Shown in pieces: positions 44,338-53,650 of a stretch of DNA of 64,000 nt. The notes below the pieces were generated by a model. It saw only the letters and a program-made list of their open reading frames with translations. It was not told the DNA's origin and searched no databases. Numbering within the stretch: position 1 is the first letter of the stretch; every line of letters starts with the position of its first letter. The DNA is from Barnesiella sp. An55. Its GTDB lineage: Bacteria; Bacteroidota; Bacteroidia; Bacteroidales; Barnesiellaceae. The position numbers were made by a program, and so were the translations under genes. The DNA lies in NCBI RefSeq assembly GCF_002161555.1, contig NZ_NFHZ01000004.1, forward strand, positions 62,001 through 126,000. The letters are read 5' to 3'.

Positions 44338-45993
44338 ATGCGTTTACATGGTATATGGCTGGGAGTGGCTTTGGCTCTCGTTGCTCCCGTGTGCCGAGGC
44401 GAAATGATTGCGCCGTTGAAGATACCTTTGTTGATGAGTGCCAATTTCGGAGAGTTACGTCCCAACCATTTTCACTCGGGAATCGATTTGAAAACTCAGG
44501 GCCGCACCGGCCTGCCTGTCTATGCGATGGATGGCGGCTATGTGTCGCGGGTGGTCGTTTCGCCGTGGGGATTCGGTCGTGCAATTTATATCAACCACCC
44601 TTCGGGGCTGACGACTGTCTATGGTCACCTGAAAAGTTTTGCCCCCTTCATCGACGAGATTGTGCGCCGCATGCAGTATGAACAGGAAGACTTCTCGATC
44701 GATTGCGAATTTGCCGAGGGCGAGATTCCCGTGGGGCAGGGCGATATCATTGGTTACAGCGGCAACGCCGGATCGTCGGGTGGGCCTCATCTGCATCTCG
44801 ATATTCGCGATACCGCCACACAAGATCCCATGGACCCGCAAGAGTGGCTTTCGCAGTATATTACCGACGATGTGGCTCCCGAGGTGCGTCGGCTGGTCAT
44901 CTATACCCATGCCGGAGTCATGGAGAACTCGTCGCGCCGGATCGAGCGCAATGTGACCCGCAGCAAAGCCAGCTCCTACACGGTGGCCGATGCGGTGCCG
45001 GTGTGGGGCGATGTGTCGTTTGGCATCGAGGCCTACGACCGCATGACCGGCACGGCCAACAAATATGGGGTGCATCAGGTCGATTTGTATATCGACGACA
45101 GCCTCTTCTTCTCGACCAGCATCTATCGCTATTCGTTCGACGAGACCCGTTACATCAACAGCTATACCGAGAACGGCAAAATCATGCGCACCTATGTGGC
45201 CCCCGGCAACCGACTGCGCTCGATCTATAAGCAGGTCGAGAATCACGGTATCCTCCATGTGGGTGAGGAGCGCACCTACCGATGCCGCTATGTGCTCACC
45301 GATTACGACGGCAACCAGTCGGTCTTGAACTTTTCGCTCGTCGGCAAGTTACAGGAGCCTGTCGAGCCGCACAAGTCGGGCATCTACTTCTCCTATGCCG
45401 TGGACAATCTTTACAAGAAAGACGACTTCGGCCTCTTTGTCCCCGCCGGGGCTTTGTATGAAAACATCGATTTCACCCGTCGCAAACTCGAGTCGCGCCG
45501 GTACTACTCCGATACTCAGGTAATCGGCCTCGAAGAGATTTCGCTTCACCGTCCGGCCGACCTCTCGATACGGCTCACCCGCGATGTGGCCACCAACAAG
45601 GCCCAGTATTATCTGGTACGAATCAAAGGCAGCCGGCTTTATCCCGTGATCGGCGAGTATGCCGACGGCTGGTACAAGGCCAAGATTCGCAACTTCGGCT
45701 CCTATGCAGTAGCCTTCGACTCGGTACCGCCCACCATTCAGCCGGTAACCCCCGAACGCTGGTCGCGCGGAACCGTGACCCTCAAGATTGCCGATGCCGC
45801 AAGTGGGCTCAAGAGCTACCGGGGCGAAATCGACGGCAAGTTTGTCCTCTTCGAACTGGACGGCAAGACCGCCCGCATCACCTATCGCCTCGAGAGCAAC
45901 CGGGTGAAAAAGGGCAGCAAGCACACCTTGCGGGTAGTCGCCACCGATATGTGCGGTAACGAGCAGGAGTATTCCGGCTCATTTGTATGGTAA
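44338..45993 (+). CDS. M23 family metallopeptidase (LytM-type), periplasmic
   Basis: The ATG at 44338 (preceded by AAAGGATAAT) gives 551 residues with a signal peptide (cleavage near VCRGE). The M23 domain spans residues 20-170 with zinc ligands in HFHSGIDL (His and Asp) and GGPHLHLDI (two His), so it should be active and cut peptidoglycan cross-links. The long C-terminal part (180-551) is beta-rich, with PPTIQPVTPERWSRG and ADAASGLKSYRGEIDG Ig-like segments of unknown role. The C69 peptidase gene follows by 20 nt. Confidence 0.88.
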   Translation: MRLHGIWLGVALALVAPVCRGEMIAPLKIPLLMSANFGELRPNHFHSGIDLKTQGRTGLPVYAMDGGYVSRVVVSPWGFGRAIYINHPSGLTTVYGHLKSFAPFIDEIVRRMQYEQEDFSIDCEFAEGEIPVGQGDIIGYSGNAGSSGGPHLHLDIRDTATQDPMDPQEWLSQYITDDVAPEVRRLVIYTHAGVMENSSRRIERNVTRSKASSYTVADAVPVWGDVSFGIEAYDRMTGTANKYGVHQVDLYIDDSLFFSTSIYRYSFDETRYINSYTENGKIMRTYVAPGNRLRSIYKQVENHGILHVGEERTYRCRYVLTDYDGNQSVLNFSLVGKLQEPVEPHKSGIYFSYAVDNLYKKDDFGLFVPAGALYENIDFTRRKLESRRYYSDTQVIGLEEISLHRPADLSIRLTRDVATNKAQYYLVRIKGSRLYPVIGEYADGWYKAKIRNFGSYAVAFDSVPPTIQPVTPERWSRGTVTLKIADAASGLKSYRGEIDGKFVLFELDGKTARITYRLESNRVKKGSKHTLRVVATDMCGNEQEYSGSFVW

Positions 45994-46013
45994 ATAACAA
46001 CAATAGATTAGAT

Positions 46014-47657
46014 ATGAAGAAAATTGCGATTTTATCTCTTTTGACCGTGGCCGCCTGGCCGCAGGCTTGGACCTGTACGAGTTTGATAGCCGGTAAGCAG
46101 GCTACGGCCGACGGGAGTGTGTTGGTAACCTATTCGGCCGATTCCCATACGCTGTATGGAGCGCTCACCTCGTCGCCGGCAACCGACTGGCCCAAAGGTT
46201 CCATGCGTAAGATTGTCGAGTGGGACACCAACAAACCGCTGGGCGAAATCGAACAGGTCGAGCACACCTATGCCGTGGTGGGCAACATGAACGAGCATCA
46301 GCTCACGATTGTCGAATCGACCTGGGGCGGGCGTCCCGAGTTGGTCGATACGACTGGCATTATCGATTATGGTTCGCTCATTCAGCTGGGTCTCGAGCGG
46401 GCCAAGACTGCCCGCGAAGCCATCAAGGTGATGACCGGCCTGGTCAAGAAGTATGGCTATTGCAGCAGCGGTGAGTCCTTCACCATTGCCGACCCCAACG
46501 AGGTCTGGATTATGGACCTCATTGGTAAAGGTCCGGGCCGCCGTGGCGCCGTGTGGGTAGCCGTGCGCATCCCCGACGACTGCATTGCCGGCCATGCCAA
46601 CTATCCCCGCATCCACCAGATACCGCTCGACGACAAGGAGAACTGCCTCTACTCGCCCGATGTCATTTCGTTTGCCCGCGAGATGGGCTACTTCGACGGG
46701 CTGAACAAGGATTTCAGTTTTGCACAGACCTACTATCCTGCCGACTTCGGAGCCCTGCGGGCCTGCGATGCCCGGGTGTGGGCCTTCTTCCGCAAATACG
46801 ACGCCACGATGGACAGCTACCTGCCCTATATCAATGGCGAGACCTATAATCCTTTCCCCCTCTACATCAAGCCTTCGCGCAAACTCTCGGTGCAGGATAT
46901 GAAAGAGGCCATGCGCGACCACTTCGAGGGTACCCCCTTCGACATGACGCAGGATGTAGGGGCCGGTCCCTTCAAGGTGCCATACCGTTTCCGCCCCATG
47001 TCGTTCGAGGTCGAGGGTAAATCCTACTGTATGGAGCGGGCCATCGCCACGCAGCAGACCGGCTTCACGCTTGTGGGCCAGATGCGCAACTGGTTGCCCG
47101 ATGCCGTGGGCGGCGTGCTCTGGTTTGGTGCCGATGATGCCAATACCTGCATCTATGTGCCCATGTATTGCAGCATCACCCGGGTGCCCGAGTGCTTCAG
47201 CCCCAAGAATGGCTCGATGTACGACTTCTCCTGGACCTCGGCCTTCTGGATTCACAACTGGGTAGCCAACATGGCCTATGCCCGTTACGAGCCCATGATT
47301 GGCGATATCCGCAAGGTACAGACCGCCGTCGAGACCTCGCTCAATACCCGCCAGGCCGCCATCGACAAGGCTGCCGCCGACCTCTATGCCACTTCGCCTG
47401 CCGATGCCATCGACTTCCTCACCCAGTACAGCTGCGAGGCCGCCGAGGCTTCGACCGCCCGCTGGAAGCAACTGGGCGAGTACCTCATGGTCAAATTCCT
47501 CGACGGTAACGTCAAGCGCGAGGAGAACGGCCACTTCAAGGACAACGGCTACGGCTTGCCCGATTCGCCGCTCTTCCCCGGCTACTCCAAGGAGTACTAC
47601 GAAGAGATTGTGCGTCAGACCGGCGACCGTTTCCTCGAGAAAGCCCCGCAGTTCTAA
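46014..47657 (+). CDS. C69 family dipeptidase (secreted)
   Basis: From the ATG at 46014 the protein has 547 residues and a signal peptide ending AWPQAW, directly before TCTSLIAGKQATADGS. In C69 peptidases the new N-terminal Cys after processing is the nucleophile (Ntn fold), here the Cys of TCTSL. Other family segments are EHTYAVVGNMNEHQLTI, GYCSSGESFTIADPNEVWIMD and SYCMERAIATQQTGFTLVGQMR. It likely hydrolyses dipeptides in the periplasm. It is second in an operon with the M23 peptidase, so recycling of muropeptides or uptake of peptides is plausible. Confidence 0.9.
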   Translation: MKKIAILSLLTVAAWPQAWTCTSLIAGKQATADGSVLVTYSADSHTLYGALTSSPATDWPKGSMRKIVEWDTNKPLGEIEQVEHTYAVVGNMNEHQLTIVESTWGGRPELVDTTGIIDYGSLIQLGLERAKTAREAIKVMTGLVKKYGYCSSGESFTIADPNEVWIMDLIGKGPGRRGAVWVAVRIPDDCIAGHANYPRIHQIPLDDKENCLYSPDVISFAREMGYFDGLNKDFSFAQTYYPADFGALRACDARVWAFFRKYDATMDSYLPYINGETYNPFPLYIKPSRKLSVQDMKEAMRDHFEGTPFDMTQDVGAGPFKVPYRFRPMSFEVEGKSYCMERAIATQQTGFTLVGQMRNWLPDAVGGVLWFGADDANTCIYVPMYCSITRVPECFSPKNGSMYDFSWTSAFWIHNWVANMAYARYEPMIGDIRKVQTAVETSLNTRQAAIDKAAADLYATSPADAIDFLTQYSCEAAEASTARWKQLGEYLMVKFLDGNVKREENGHFKDNGYGLPDSPLFPGYSKEYYEEIVRQTGDRFLEKAPQF

Positions 47658-47708
47658 CCCTGTTTTTCCCCCGAAGCGCGAAAATGATGAGAAACTTTTT
47701 CTCAATTT

Positions 47709-47740
47709 TTGCACCAGTCTCGGGGAAATAACTAAATTTG
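47709..47740 (+). promoter_or_regulatory. Promoter of the phosphohexose mutase gene
   Basis: TTG (47709-47711, end of TTTTTG) and TAAATTTG (47733-47740) are 21 nt apart. The ATG at 47779 is 38 nt downstream. Confidence 0.7.
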
Positions 47741-47778
47741 TCACAGAAGAAAATAATTAACTGTTGAATTCTGAATAT

Positions 47779-49530
47779 ATGGAAAACGAAGAATTATTGA
47801 AACAAGTAGAGGCCAAAGCCCAGGTATGGTTGGGCGAAGGCTATGACGAAGAGACGAAAGCCGCTGTGCGAGCCATGCTCGACAACGAAGATAAGACCGA
47901 CCTCATCGAGGCCTTCTACAAAGACCTCGAGTTTGGCACGGGTGGTCTGCGCGGTATCATGGGTGCAGGCACCAACCGCATGAACATCTACACCGTGGGT
48001 GCCGCCACACAAGGTCTCTCCAACTATTTGAAGAAGGCCTTTGCCGACCTGCCCCAGATCAAGGTAGCCATCGGTCACGACTGCCGCAACAACAGCCGCC
48101 GCTTTGCCGAGGTGGCTGCCGACGTCTTCTCGGCCAACGGCATCAAGGTCTATCTGTTCGACGCCCTGCGTCCTACCCCCGAGGTTTCGTTCGCCATCCG
48201 CGAGCTGGGTTGCCAGAGTGGTGTCATCCTCACCGCCTCGCACAACCCCAAGGAGTACAACGGCTATAAGGCCTACTGGAGCGACGGTGCCCAGATGATT
48301 GCCCCCCACGACAAGAACACCATCGACGAGGTGAACAAGATTACCTCGGTCAAGGATGTGAAGTTCCAGGGCAACCCCGCACTCATCGAGATTATCGGCG
48401 AGGAGATCGACCGTCGTTACCTCGACCGCATCAAGACCCTCTCGCTCAGCCCCGAGGCCATCGCTCACCACCACGACATGAAAATCGTCTATACGCCTAT
48501 CCACGGTACCGGTGTGCGCCTTGTTCCCGCCTCGTTGAAGAACTTCGGCTTCACCAACATCATCCACGTGCCCGAGCAAGACGTTGTCAGCGGCGATTTC
48601 CCCACCGTCGTTTCGCCCAACCCCGAGGAGCCCGCAGCCCTCGACATGGCTATCAAGAAAGCCATCGAGACCGATGCCGAGCTCGTCGTAGCCTCCGACC
48701 CCGATGCCGACCGTATCGGTATGGCCGTGCGCAACGACAAGGGCGAGTTCATCCTCGTGAACGGTAACCAAATCGTGATGATATTCCTCAACTACCTCAT
48801 GACCCGCAACAAGGAGCTGGGGCTGCTCAAGGGTAACGAGTACATCGTCAAGACCATCGTTACGACCGAGACCATCAAGACCATTGCCGAGCGCAACGGC
48901 TTCAAGATGTACGACTGCTACACCGGCTTCAAGTGGATTGCCTCGGTTATCCGCGAGAACGAGGGCAAAGCCCGCTACATCGGTGGCGGTGAGGAGAGCT
49001 ACGGATTCCTCCCCGAGGACTTCGTGCGCGACAAAGACTCCGTTTCGTCCATCTCGCTCATGGCCGAGATTGCCGCCTGGGCCAAGGACAAGGGCATGAC
49101 CATGTACCAGATGTTGCAAGACATCTATATCAAATATGGCTACTCCAAGGAGAAAGGCATCTCGGTCGTTCGCAAGGGCAAATCGGGAGCCGAAGAGATT
49201 CTGGCCATGATGAAGAGCTTCCGTGCCAACCCCATGAAAGAGTTGGGTGGTTCGCCCGTGGTACTGGTCAAAGACTACGATTCGCTCGAGTCTGTCAACC
49301 CCGTCACCGGCGAGAAGAGCAAACTCGATATGCCCGTCACCTCCAACGTGCTGCAATACTTCACCGCCGACGGTTCCAAGGTGTCGATTCGTCCCTCGGG
49401 TACCGAGCCCAAGATCAAGTTCTACATCGAGGTGCGTGGCATCAAGATGGACAGCTATGCCGACTACGATGCCGCCAACGCTGCTGCCGATGCCAAAATC
49501 GAGACCATCAAGAAAGAGCTGGGCATTTGA
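47779..49530 (+). CDS. Phosphoglucomutase/phosphomannomutase (PgcA-like)
   Basis: The 583-residue protein has the alpha-D-phosphohexomutase parts: active-site TASHNPKEYNGYK (phosphoserine Ser154), the metal loop DPDADRIG (near 310), the sugar loop GGGEESYGF and the phosphate loop RPSGTEPKIKFY near the C-terminus. It interconverts glucose- or mannose-1- and 6-phosphate. The length is that of the PgcA/Pgm2 subgroup. The ATG at 47779 is preferred to an in-frame TTG five codons earlier. It has its own promoter and terminator. Confidence 0.94.
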   Translation: MENEELLKQVEAKAQVWLGEGYDEETKAAVRAMLDNEDKTDLIEAFYKDLEFGTGGLRGIMGAGTNRMNIYTVGAATQGLSNYLKKAFADLPQIKVAIGHDCRNNSRRFAEVAADVFSANGIKVYLFDALRPTPEVSFAIRELGCQSGVILTASHNPKEYNGYKAYWSDGAQMIAPHDKNTIDEVNKITSVKDVKFQGNPALIEIIGEEIDRRYLDRIKTLSLSPEAIAHHHDMKIVYTPIHGTGVRLVPASLKNFGFTNIIHVPEQDVVSGDFPTVVSPNPEEPAALDMAIKKAIETDAELVVASDPDADRIGMAVRNDKGEFILVNGNQIVMIFLNYLMTRNKELGLLKGNEYIVKTIVTTETIKTIAERNGFKMYDCYTGFKWIASVIRENEGKARYIGGGEESYGFLPEDFVRDKDSVSSISLMAEIAAWAKDKGMTMYQMLQDIYIKYGYSKEKGISVVRKGKSGAEEILAMMKSFRANPMKELGGSPVVLVKDYDSLESVNPVTGEKSKLDMPVTSNVLQYFTADGSKVSIRPSGTEPKIKFYIEVRGIKMDSYADYDAANAAADAKIETIKKELGI

Positions 49531-49578
49531 TTCTCCACGCCACGAAGCCGCGCATGACGCTGCGGCTTGAAAAGATAG

Positions 49579-49618
49579 CACCCCCGCGAAACGACGTTTC
49601 GTGGGGGTGTCTTTTTTT
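49579..49618 (+). terminator. Terminator of the phosphohexose mutase gene
   Basis: A 14-bp stem (CACCCCCGCGAAAC with GTTTCGTGGGGGTG, one G-U pair), a 3-nt loop and seven T. The convergent LysR gene ends 16 nt beyond. Confidence 0.9.
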
Positions 49619-49633
49619 GGGGGGGGTATGGCC

Positions 49634-50542
49634 TCATTCGTGGGGAATCGGGCGGAAGCTCCCCTCCCGTATCACCCGCAGCAGACAGTCGGCAAAGGCC
49701 GAGGCCGCCCGCTTCCGGTAGCTCCCTTGCGGCCAGAAGAGGTAGCCCGGCGAGGTGAGCGGTTCGGCACAAAGGATGGGAATCTGCACCAGGTCGGGCT
49801 CGTTGGCCACCGCTGCCTGGGTGAGTATGGTGCCCCAGTAGCCGCCCCGCAGCAGATGCAGAATGGTGTGCACGTCGTTCATCTCTATGCCCACGGCCAG
49901 CGACAGCCGGTATTTGCGGCGCAGCTCCTCGATCTTCTTGCGGGTGGCAAAGCCCCGCTCGGGAAGGATGAGCGGCGTTTCGGCGAGGCGTTTCAGCGTG
50001 ATCGACGAGAGCGAGGCCAGTCGGTGCGAGTGGTGCACCACAAAGTAGAGCTCCGACAGGAAGAGCGGCACCGTCTCCAGGTCGTTGCTCATGGCCTGGG
50101 GTTTGAACGAGAGCAGCAAGTCCAGCTCATGGCTGTCGAGCAGTTGCAGCAACTCCTCCGAAGTGCCTTGAGTAACGTGTATCCTTATCTCGGGATAGCT
50201 TTGAGTAAACTGTTCCAGTGCCGGGATCATGAGCGAGATCATGCTGTAGGTTACCCCCACGTGCAACTGCCCGGTGCGTATGCCCTTCAGATCGCGTATC
50301 ATCTGCTTGCCGTCGGTCGCATCCTGTATCGTCTTTTGAGCATAGGGCAGAAACGCCATACCCGCCTCGGTGGGGATGATGCGTTTGCCTATGCGGTCAA
50401 AGAGAAGCACCCCCAGCTCCTCCTCCAGCTGCTTGATTTGTTGCGACAGCGTACTCTGCGAGATATTCAGCACCCGCGCCGCCTCCGAGAAGTTGCGCAG
50501 TTCGCAAGCCGCCTTAAAGTAGTTCAGTTGACGCAGTTCCAT
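49634..50542 (-). CDS. LysR-type transcriptional regulator
   Basis: The 302-residue protein has an N-terminal winged HTH (MELRQLNYFKAACELRNFSE, ARVLNISQSTLSQQIKQLEEELG) and a substrate-binding domain from residue 90 (TGQLHVGVTYSMISLMIPAL). No redox cysteines typical of OxyR are at the expected place. The effector is unknown. It is divergent from the lipoprotein gene at 50794, so that gene is its likely target, besides itself. Confidence 0.92.
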   Translation of the reverse strand: MELRQLNYFKAACELRNFSEAARVLNISQSTLSQQIKQLEEELGVLLFDRIGKRIIPTEAGMAFLPYAQKTIQDATDGKQMIRDLKGIRTGQLHVGVTYSMISLMIPALEQFTQSYPEIRIHVTQGTSEELLQLLDSHELDLLLSFKPQAMSNDLETVPLFLSELYFVVHHSHRLASLSSITLKRLAETPLILPERGFATRKKIEELRRKYRLSLAVGIEMNDVHTILHLLRGGYWGTILTQAAVANEPDLVQIPILCAEPLTSPGYLFWPQGSYRKRAASAFADCLLRVIREGSFRPIPHE

Positions 50543-50590
50543 CTCCTTAATCGGTTTTATCGATAGATGTTATTGAAAAAATCTGTTTTG

Positions 50591-50627
50591 CAAATATAGA
50601 CAAATATTTTTCGTTGCATTAGATTTG
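50591..50627. promoter_or_regulatory. Divergent promoter region of the LysR gene and the beta-propeller lipoprotein gene
   Basis: On minus, TATATTTG (50591-50598) is a perfect -7 box 49 nt before the LysR start. On plus, TAGATTTG (50620-50627) is a perfect -7 box for the lipoprotein gene, giving a long leader of about 160 nt. A second minus-type box, TAAATTTG, lies at 50631-50638. No LysR T-N11-A site can be chosen with confidence. The GC-rich stretch 50640-50750 shows no gene. Confidence 0.45.
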
Positions 50628-50793
50628 TTCCAAATTTATAGGGCGGATAAAGTAGGGGAGGGGCGGCACGGCCCTTTCCCGGCTGCGCAGAAATCGGGGG
50701 GGCAGAGCAACCACCTCTCCATACCGGGACATCGACAGCCAGCCGCTCATACACACATTGGTTATACAATTTAAATTAAAAACATCATCACTC

Positions 50794-51681
50794 ATGAAAA
50801 AAATCTTTTTTATGGCCTGCCTGGGACTGTCGTTACTGGTATCGGCCTGCACGCAAAAGAAAGCGGTGTCGCAGGCACCCGTAGTCGTTCAAGAAGGAAT
50901 CCGTTTCTGCGAAAGCACCTATCCCTACGACGGCGGCCTGCTCATCGCCAACTTCGGTACTGAACAGCTCAATCCCCTCAATACCGAGGGCAAAGGCTAC
51001 ATCCTCCACTACAAGGATGGGAAGACCTCGACCTTCATCCCCGCCGACGGCAACCTCTCGGCCCCCAAGGGCATGTATGTCGGCAAGGGCCATCTCTTCG
51101 TGTGCGATGTAAACAAAGTCGTAGTCTATGATCTGGCCCGGCGCGAGGCCCAGCCCCGCATCCTCTCGTTGCCCGAGGGATGCCTCTTTGTCAACGACCT
51201 GGCCGCCGTAGGCGACACCCTCTACGCCTCGGTAACCAATGCCGACAAGATTTTCAAGATCGATATCAGCGACATGGCCAATATCGGCGCTCCCGTCGAG
51301 TGGCTCACCGTGCCCGGTCCCAACGGATTGCTCGCCGACGGAGAGTCGCTCTACATCGCCTCCTATCCCGCCGACGGCAATACCCGCCCCGAGCACACCA
51401 TCTATCGCGTGGCCAATGTCGCTGCTCCCGCCCTGGAGAAGGTCATCGATGCCCCGGGACAATACGACGGCATCGCCTTCTCGGCCGACAGCACCGCCCT
51501 CTACATCACCAATTGGGCTCCGGCCGGGTTGAGCCGTATCGACCTGAATACCGGAACGGTTACCCCGGTATCGGTCGAGTTGGAACAACCGCTGGTCGGC
51601 CCTGCCGATATCTCCGTGGCCGACGGTCACATCTATATCCCCGACTTGCCCAACAGCCGGGTGGTGGTAGTGGCCGAGTGA
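50794..51681 (+). CDS. Lipoprotein with beta-propeller (SMP-30/NHL-like) fold
   Basis: From the ATG at 50794 the protein has 295 residues, with a lipobox LLVSAC. The rest is one six-bladed propeller of SMP-30/gluconolactonase type, seen from repeats such as GKGHLFVCDVNKVVVYD, VNDLAAVGDTLYASVTN, GPNGLLADGESLYIASYPADGN, YDGIAFSADSTALYITNW and ADISVADGHIYIPDLPNSRV. No full metal-ligand set is clear. It may bind or hydrolyse a small ligand at the outer membrane. It is divergent from the LysR gene and ends with a strong terminator. Confidence 0.75.
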   Translation: MKKIFFMACLGLSLLVSACTQKKAVSQAPVVVQEGIRFCESTYPYDGGLLIANFGTEQLNPLNTEGKGYILHYKDGKTSTFIPADGNLSAPKGMYVGKGHLFVCDVNKVVVYDLARREAQPRILSLPEGCLFVNDLAAVGDTLYASVTNADKIFKIDISDMANIGAPVEWLTVPGPNGLLADGESLYIASYPADGNTRPEHTIYRVANVAAPALEKVIDAPGQYDGIAFSADSTALYITNWAPAGLSRIDLNTGTVTPVSVELEQPLVGPADISVADGHIYIPDLPNSRVVVVAE

Positions 51682-51722
51682 AACGGCTCCTTCCGGCCAC
51701 CCGAGCGACAGGCCGGCTCAAA

Positions 51723-51762
51723 AACACCCCAGGCGAAGGGAAAGCCCTTCGCCTGGGGTGTT
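51723..51762 (+). terminator. Terminator of the propeller lipoprotein gene
   Basis: A perfect 18-bp stem (AACACCCCAGGCGAAGGG with its reverse complement) and a 4-nt AAAG loop. It ends TTCTGTCT, a weak T tract, but the stem is the longest in the window. Confidence 0.75.
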
Positions 51763-51779
51763 CTGTCTCACGGCATACC

Positions 51780-51970
51780 GCTGTTCCGTCATTCCGCGCC
51801 ACTGGGCCCCGCCGTCCCGTCATTCCGCGCTTCCTCGTCATACCGCGCTCCGACGCGGTGCTTCCCGGTCATTCCGCACTTGATGCGGAATCCAGGAATA
51901 TCGGGTAAAGGCCCTATCCATAAGAGGCCCCACACTGGACCCCGCATCGGGGTGCGGGGTGACTCACGCA
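51780..51970. repeat. Cluster of short palindromic repeats (TCATTCCGC type)
   Basis: Four or five related pieces occur: CCGTCATTCCGCGC at 51786 and again at 51817, CGTCATACCGCGC at 51836, GGTCATTCCGCACTTGATGC at 51867 with its partner GCGGAATCCAGG, and ACTGGACCCCGCATCGGG at 51934 with GTGCGGGGTGACTC. The complete ones fold as stems ATTCCGCA/TGCGGAAT and CCCCGCA/TGCGGGG flanked by TCA and TCCAG. This is the style of dispersed REP-type elements. The region holds no gene. Confidence 0.7.
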
Positions 51971-51983
51971 CTGGACCCGGGTA

Positions 51984-52021
51984 TAAAAGAATCGGGGGGT
52001 GTGCTTGTGCACAACCCCCCG
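51984..52021 (-). terminator. Terminator of prfC
   Basis: On the minus strand a CGGGGGG/CCCCCCG hairpin with extra GTGC pairing and one bulge is followed by GATTCTTTTAT. It lies about 45 nt after the prfC stop. Confidence 0.65.
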
Positions 52022-52065
52022 GTGTGTAAATGGGGTATTGTTTCGCCCTACCTCCTGGAGTGGGA

Positions 52066-53646
52066 TCAGAACTCGGAGGTGAAGTGGAATTTGATCTTGG
52101 GGAAGTCGTTCTGCGCCATTTGCAGCACATAGCTCGAGTCGGCCATAAAGACATCGCGGCCCTCTCGATCGACACTCATGAACTGGTGCTTGCGCTTTTT
52201 GAAGGCCTCGAGGGCCTCGGGGTCGTCGCTCTCGATCCAGCAGGCCTTGTAGAGGCTGATGGGTTCCCAGCGGCATTGGGCGCCATACTCGTGCAGCAGT
52301 CGGTACTGGATGACCTCGAATTGCAGCTGGCCCACGGTGCCGATGATCTTGCGGCCGTTGAACTGGCTGATGAAGAGCTGGGCCACGCCCTCGTCCATGA
52401 GTTGGTCGATGCCCTTGTTGAGCTGTTTCGACTTCATGGGGTCGTCGTTTTCGATATACTTGAACATCTCGGGCGAGAAGCTGGGCAGCCCCTTGAAGTG
52501 GAGCTCTTCGCCGCAGGTGAGCGTGTCGCCAATCTTGAAGTTGCCGGTATCGGGCAGACCCACGATATCGCCGGGGTAGGCCTCATCGACCACCGATTTC
52601 TTTTGGGCCATGAAGGCGGTGGGGCTCGAGAAGCGCATCATTTTGTTGTTGCGCACGTGCTTGTAGTTGGCATTACGCTCAAACTTGCCCGAGCATACCT
52701 TGACGAAGGCGATGCAGCTGCGGTGGTTGGGGTCCATGTTGGCGTGAATCTTGAATACGAAACCGGTGAAGTTCTCCTCCTCGGGACGCACTAGTCGCTC
52801 CACGGCCTGGACGGGGCGGGGCGAGGGGGCTATCTTGACGAAACAGTCGAGCAGCTCTTTCACACCAAACATGTTGAGGGCCGACCCGAAGAATACGGGG
52901 GCCGTGCGGGCGGCCAGATAGTCCTCGACGTTGAACTCGGGATAGACCCCCTCGATGAGCTCGAGGTCGGCGCGCAGTTTCTCGGCATCCTGTTCGCCGA
53001 TGTAGGCTTCGAGTTCGGGGCTGTTCACGTCGTCGAGCTCGATGCGCTCCGTCACCACCTGCTTGTTGGGGGTGAAGAGGTTGAGGTTTTGCTCATAGAT
53101 GTTGTAAACCCCTTTGAACTTCTGGCCTATGTTGATGGGCCAACTGAGCGGGCGCACGTTGATTTTCAGCTCCGACTCCAACTCGTCGAGGATGTCGAAG
53201 GGGTCGCGCCCCTCGCGGTCGAGCTTGTTGACAAAGACAATCACCGGCGTGTTGCGCATGCGGCACACCTCCATGAGCTTGCGGGTCTGGGTCTCTACAC
53301 CTTTGGCCACATCGACTACGATGATGACGCTATCGACCGCCGTAAGGGTGCGGTAGGTATCCTCGGCAAAATCCTGGTGACCCGGGGTGTCGAGAATATT
53401 GATTTTGTAGTCGCCGTAGTTGAAGCCCATGACCGAGGTGGCTACCGAGATACCGCGTTGTTTCTCAATCTCCATCCAGTCGGATGTGGCTGTCTTTTTG
53501 ATTTTATTCGATTTCACCGCCCCGGCAATGTGTATGGCGCCTCCGAAGAGAAGCAGCTTCTCGGTAAGAGTGGTCTTACCGGCATCGGGGTGGCTGATGA
53601 TGGCAAATGTTCTGCGTTTACTGATTTCGTCTGTAAGTGTACTCAC
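52066..53646 (-). CDS. prfC: Peptide chain release factor 3 (RF3)
   Basis: The 526-residue GTPase has [12 protein letters not shown] (G1), DTPGHQDF (G3), [10 protein letters not shown] (G4) and the RF3-type insert [15 protein letters not shown]. It ends with the RF3 C-terminal domains. RF3 removes RF1 and RF2 from the ribosome after termination. It begins 4 nt after the rfbD stop and is the last gene of a three-gene operon with rfbD and the DUF4924-like gene. Confidence 0.96.
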   Translation of the reverse strand: MSTLTDEISKRRTFAIISHPDAGKTTLTEKLLLFGGAIHIAGAVKSNKIKKTATSDWMEIEKQRGISVATSVMGFNYGDYKINILDTPGHQDFAEDTYRTLTAVDSVIIVVDVAKGVETQTRKLMEVCRMRNTPVIVFVNKLDREGRDPFDILDELESELKINVRPLSWPINIGQKFKGVYNIYEQNLNLFTPNKQVVTERIELDDVNSPELEAYIGEQDAEKLRADLELIEGVYPEFNVEDYLAARTAPVFFGSALNMFGVKELLDCFVKIAPSPRPVQAVERLVRPEEENFTGFVFKIHANMDPNHRSCIAFVKVCSGKFERNANYKHVRNNKMMRFSSPTAFMAQKKSVVDEAYPGDIVGLPDTGNFKIGDTLTCGEELHFKGLPSFSPEMFKYIENDDPMKSKQLNKGIDQLMDEGVAQLFISQFNGRKIIGTVGQLQFEVIQYRLLHEYGAQCRWEPISLYKACWIESDDPEALEAFKKRKHQFMSVDREGRDVFMADSSYVLQMAQNDFPKIKFHFTSEF

Positions 53647-53650
53647 GATG

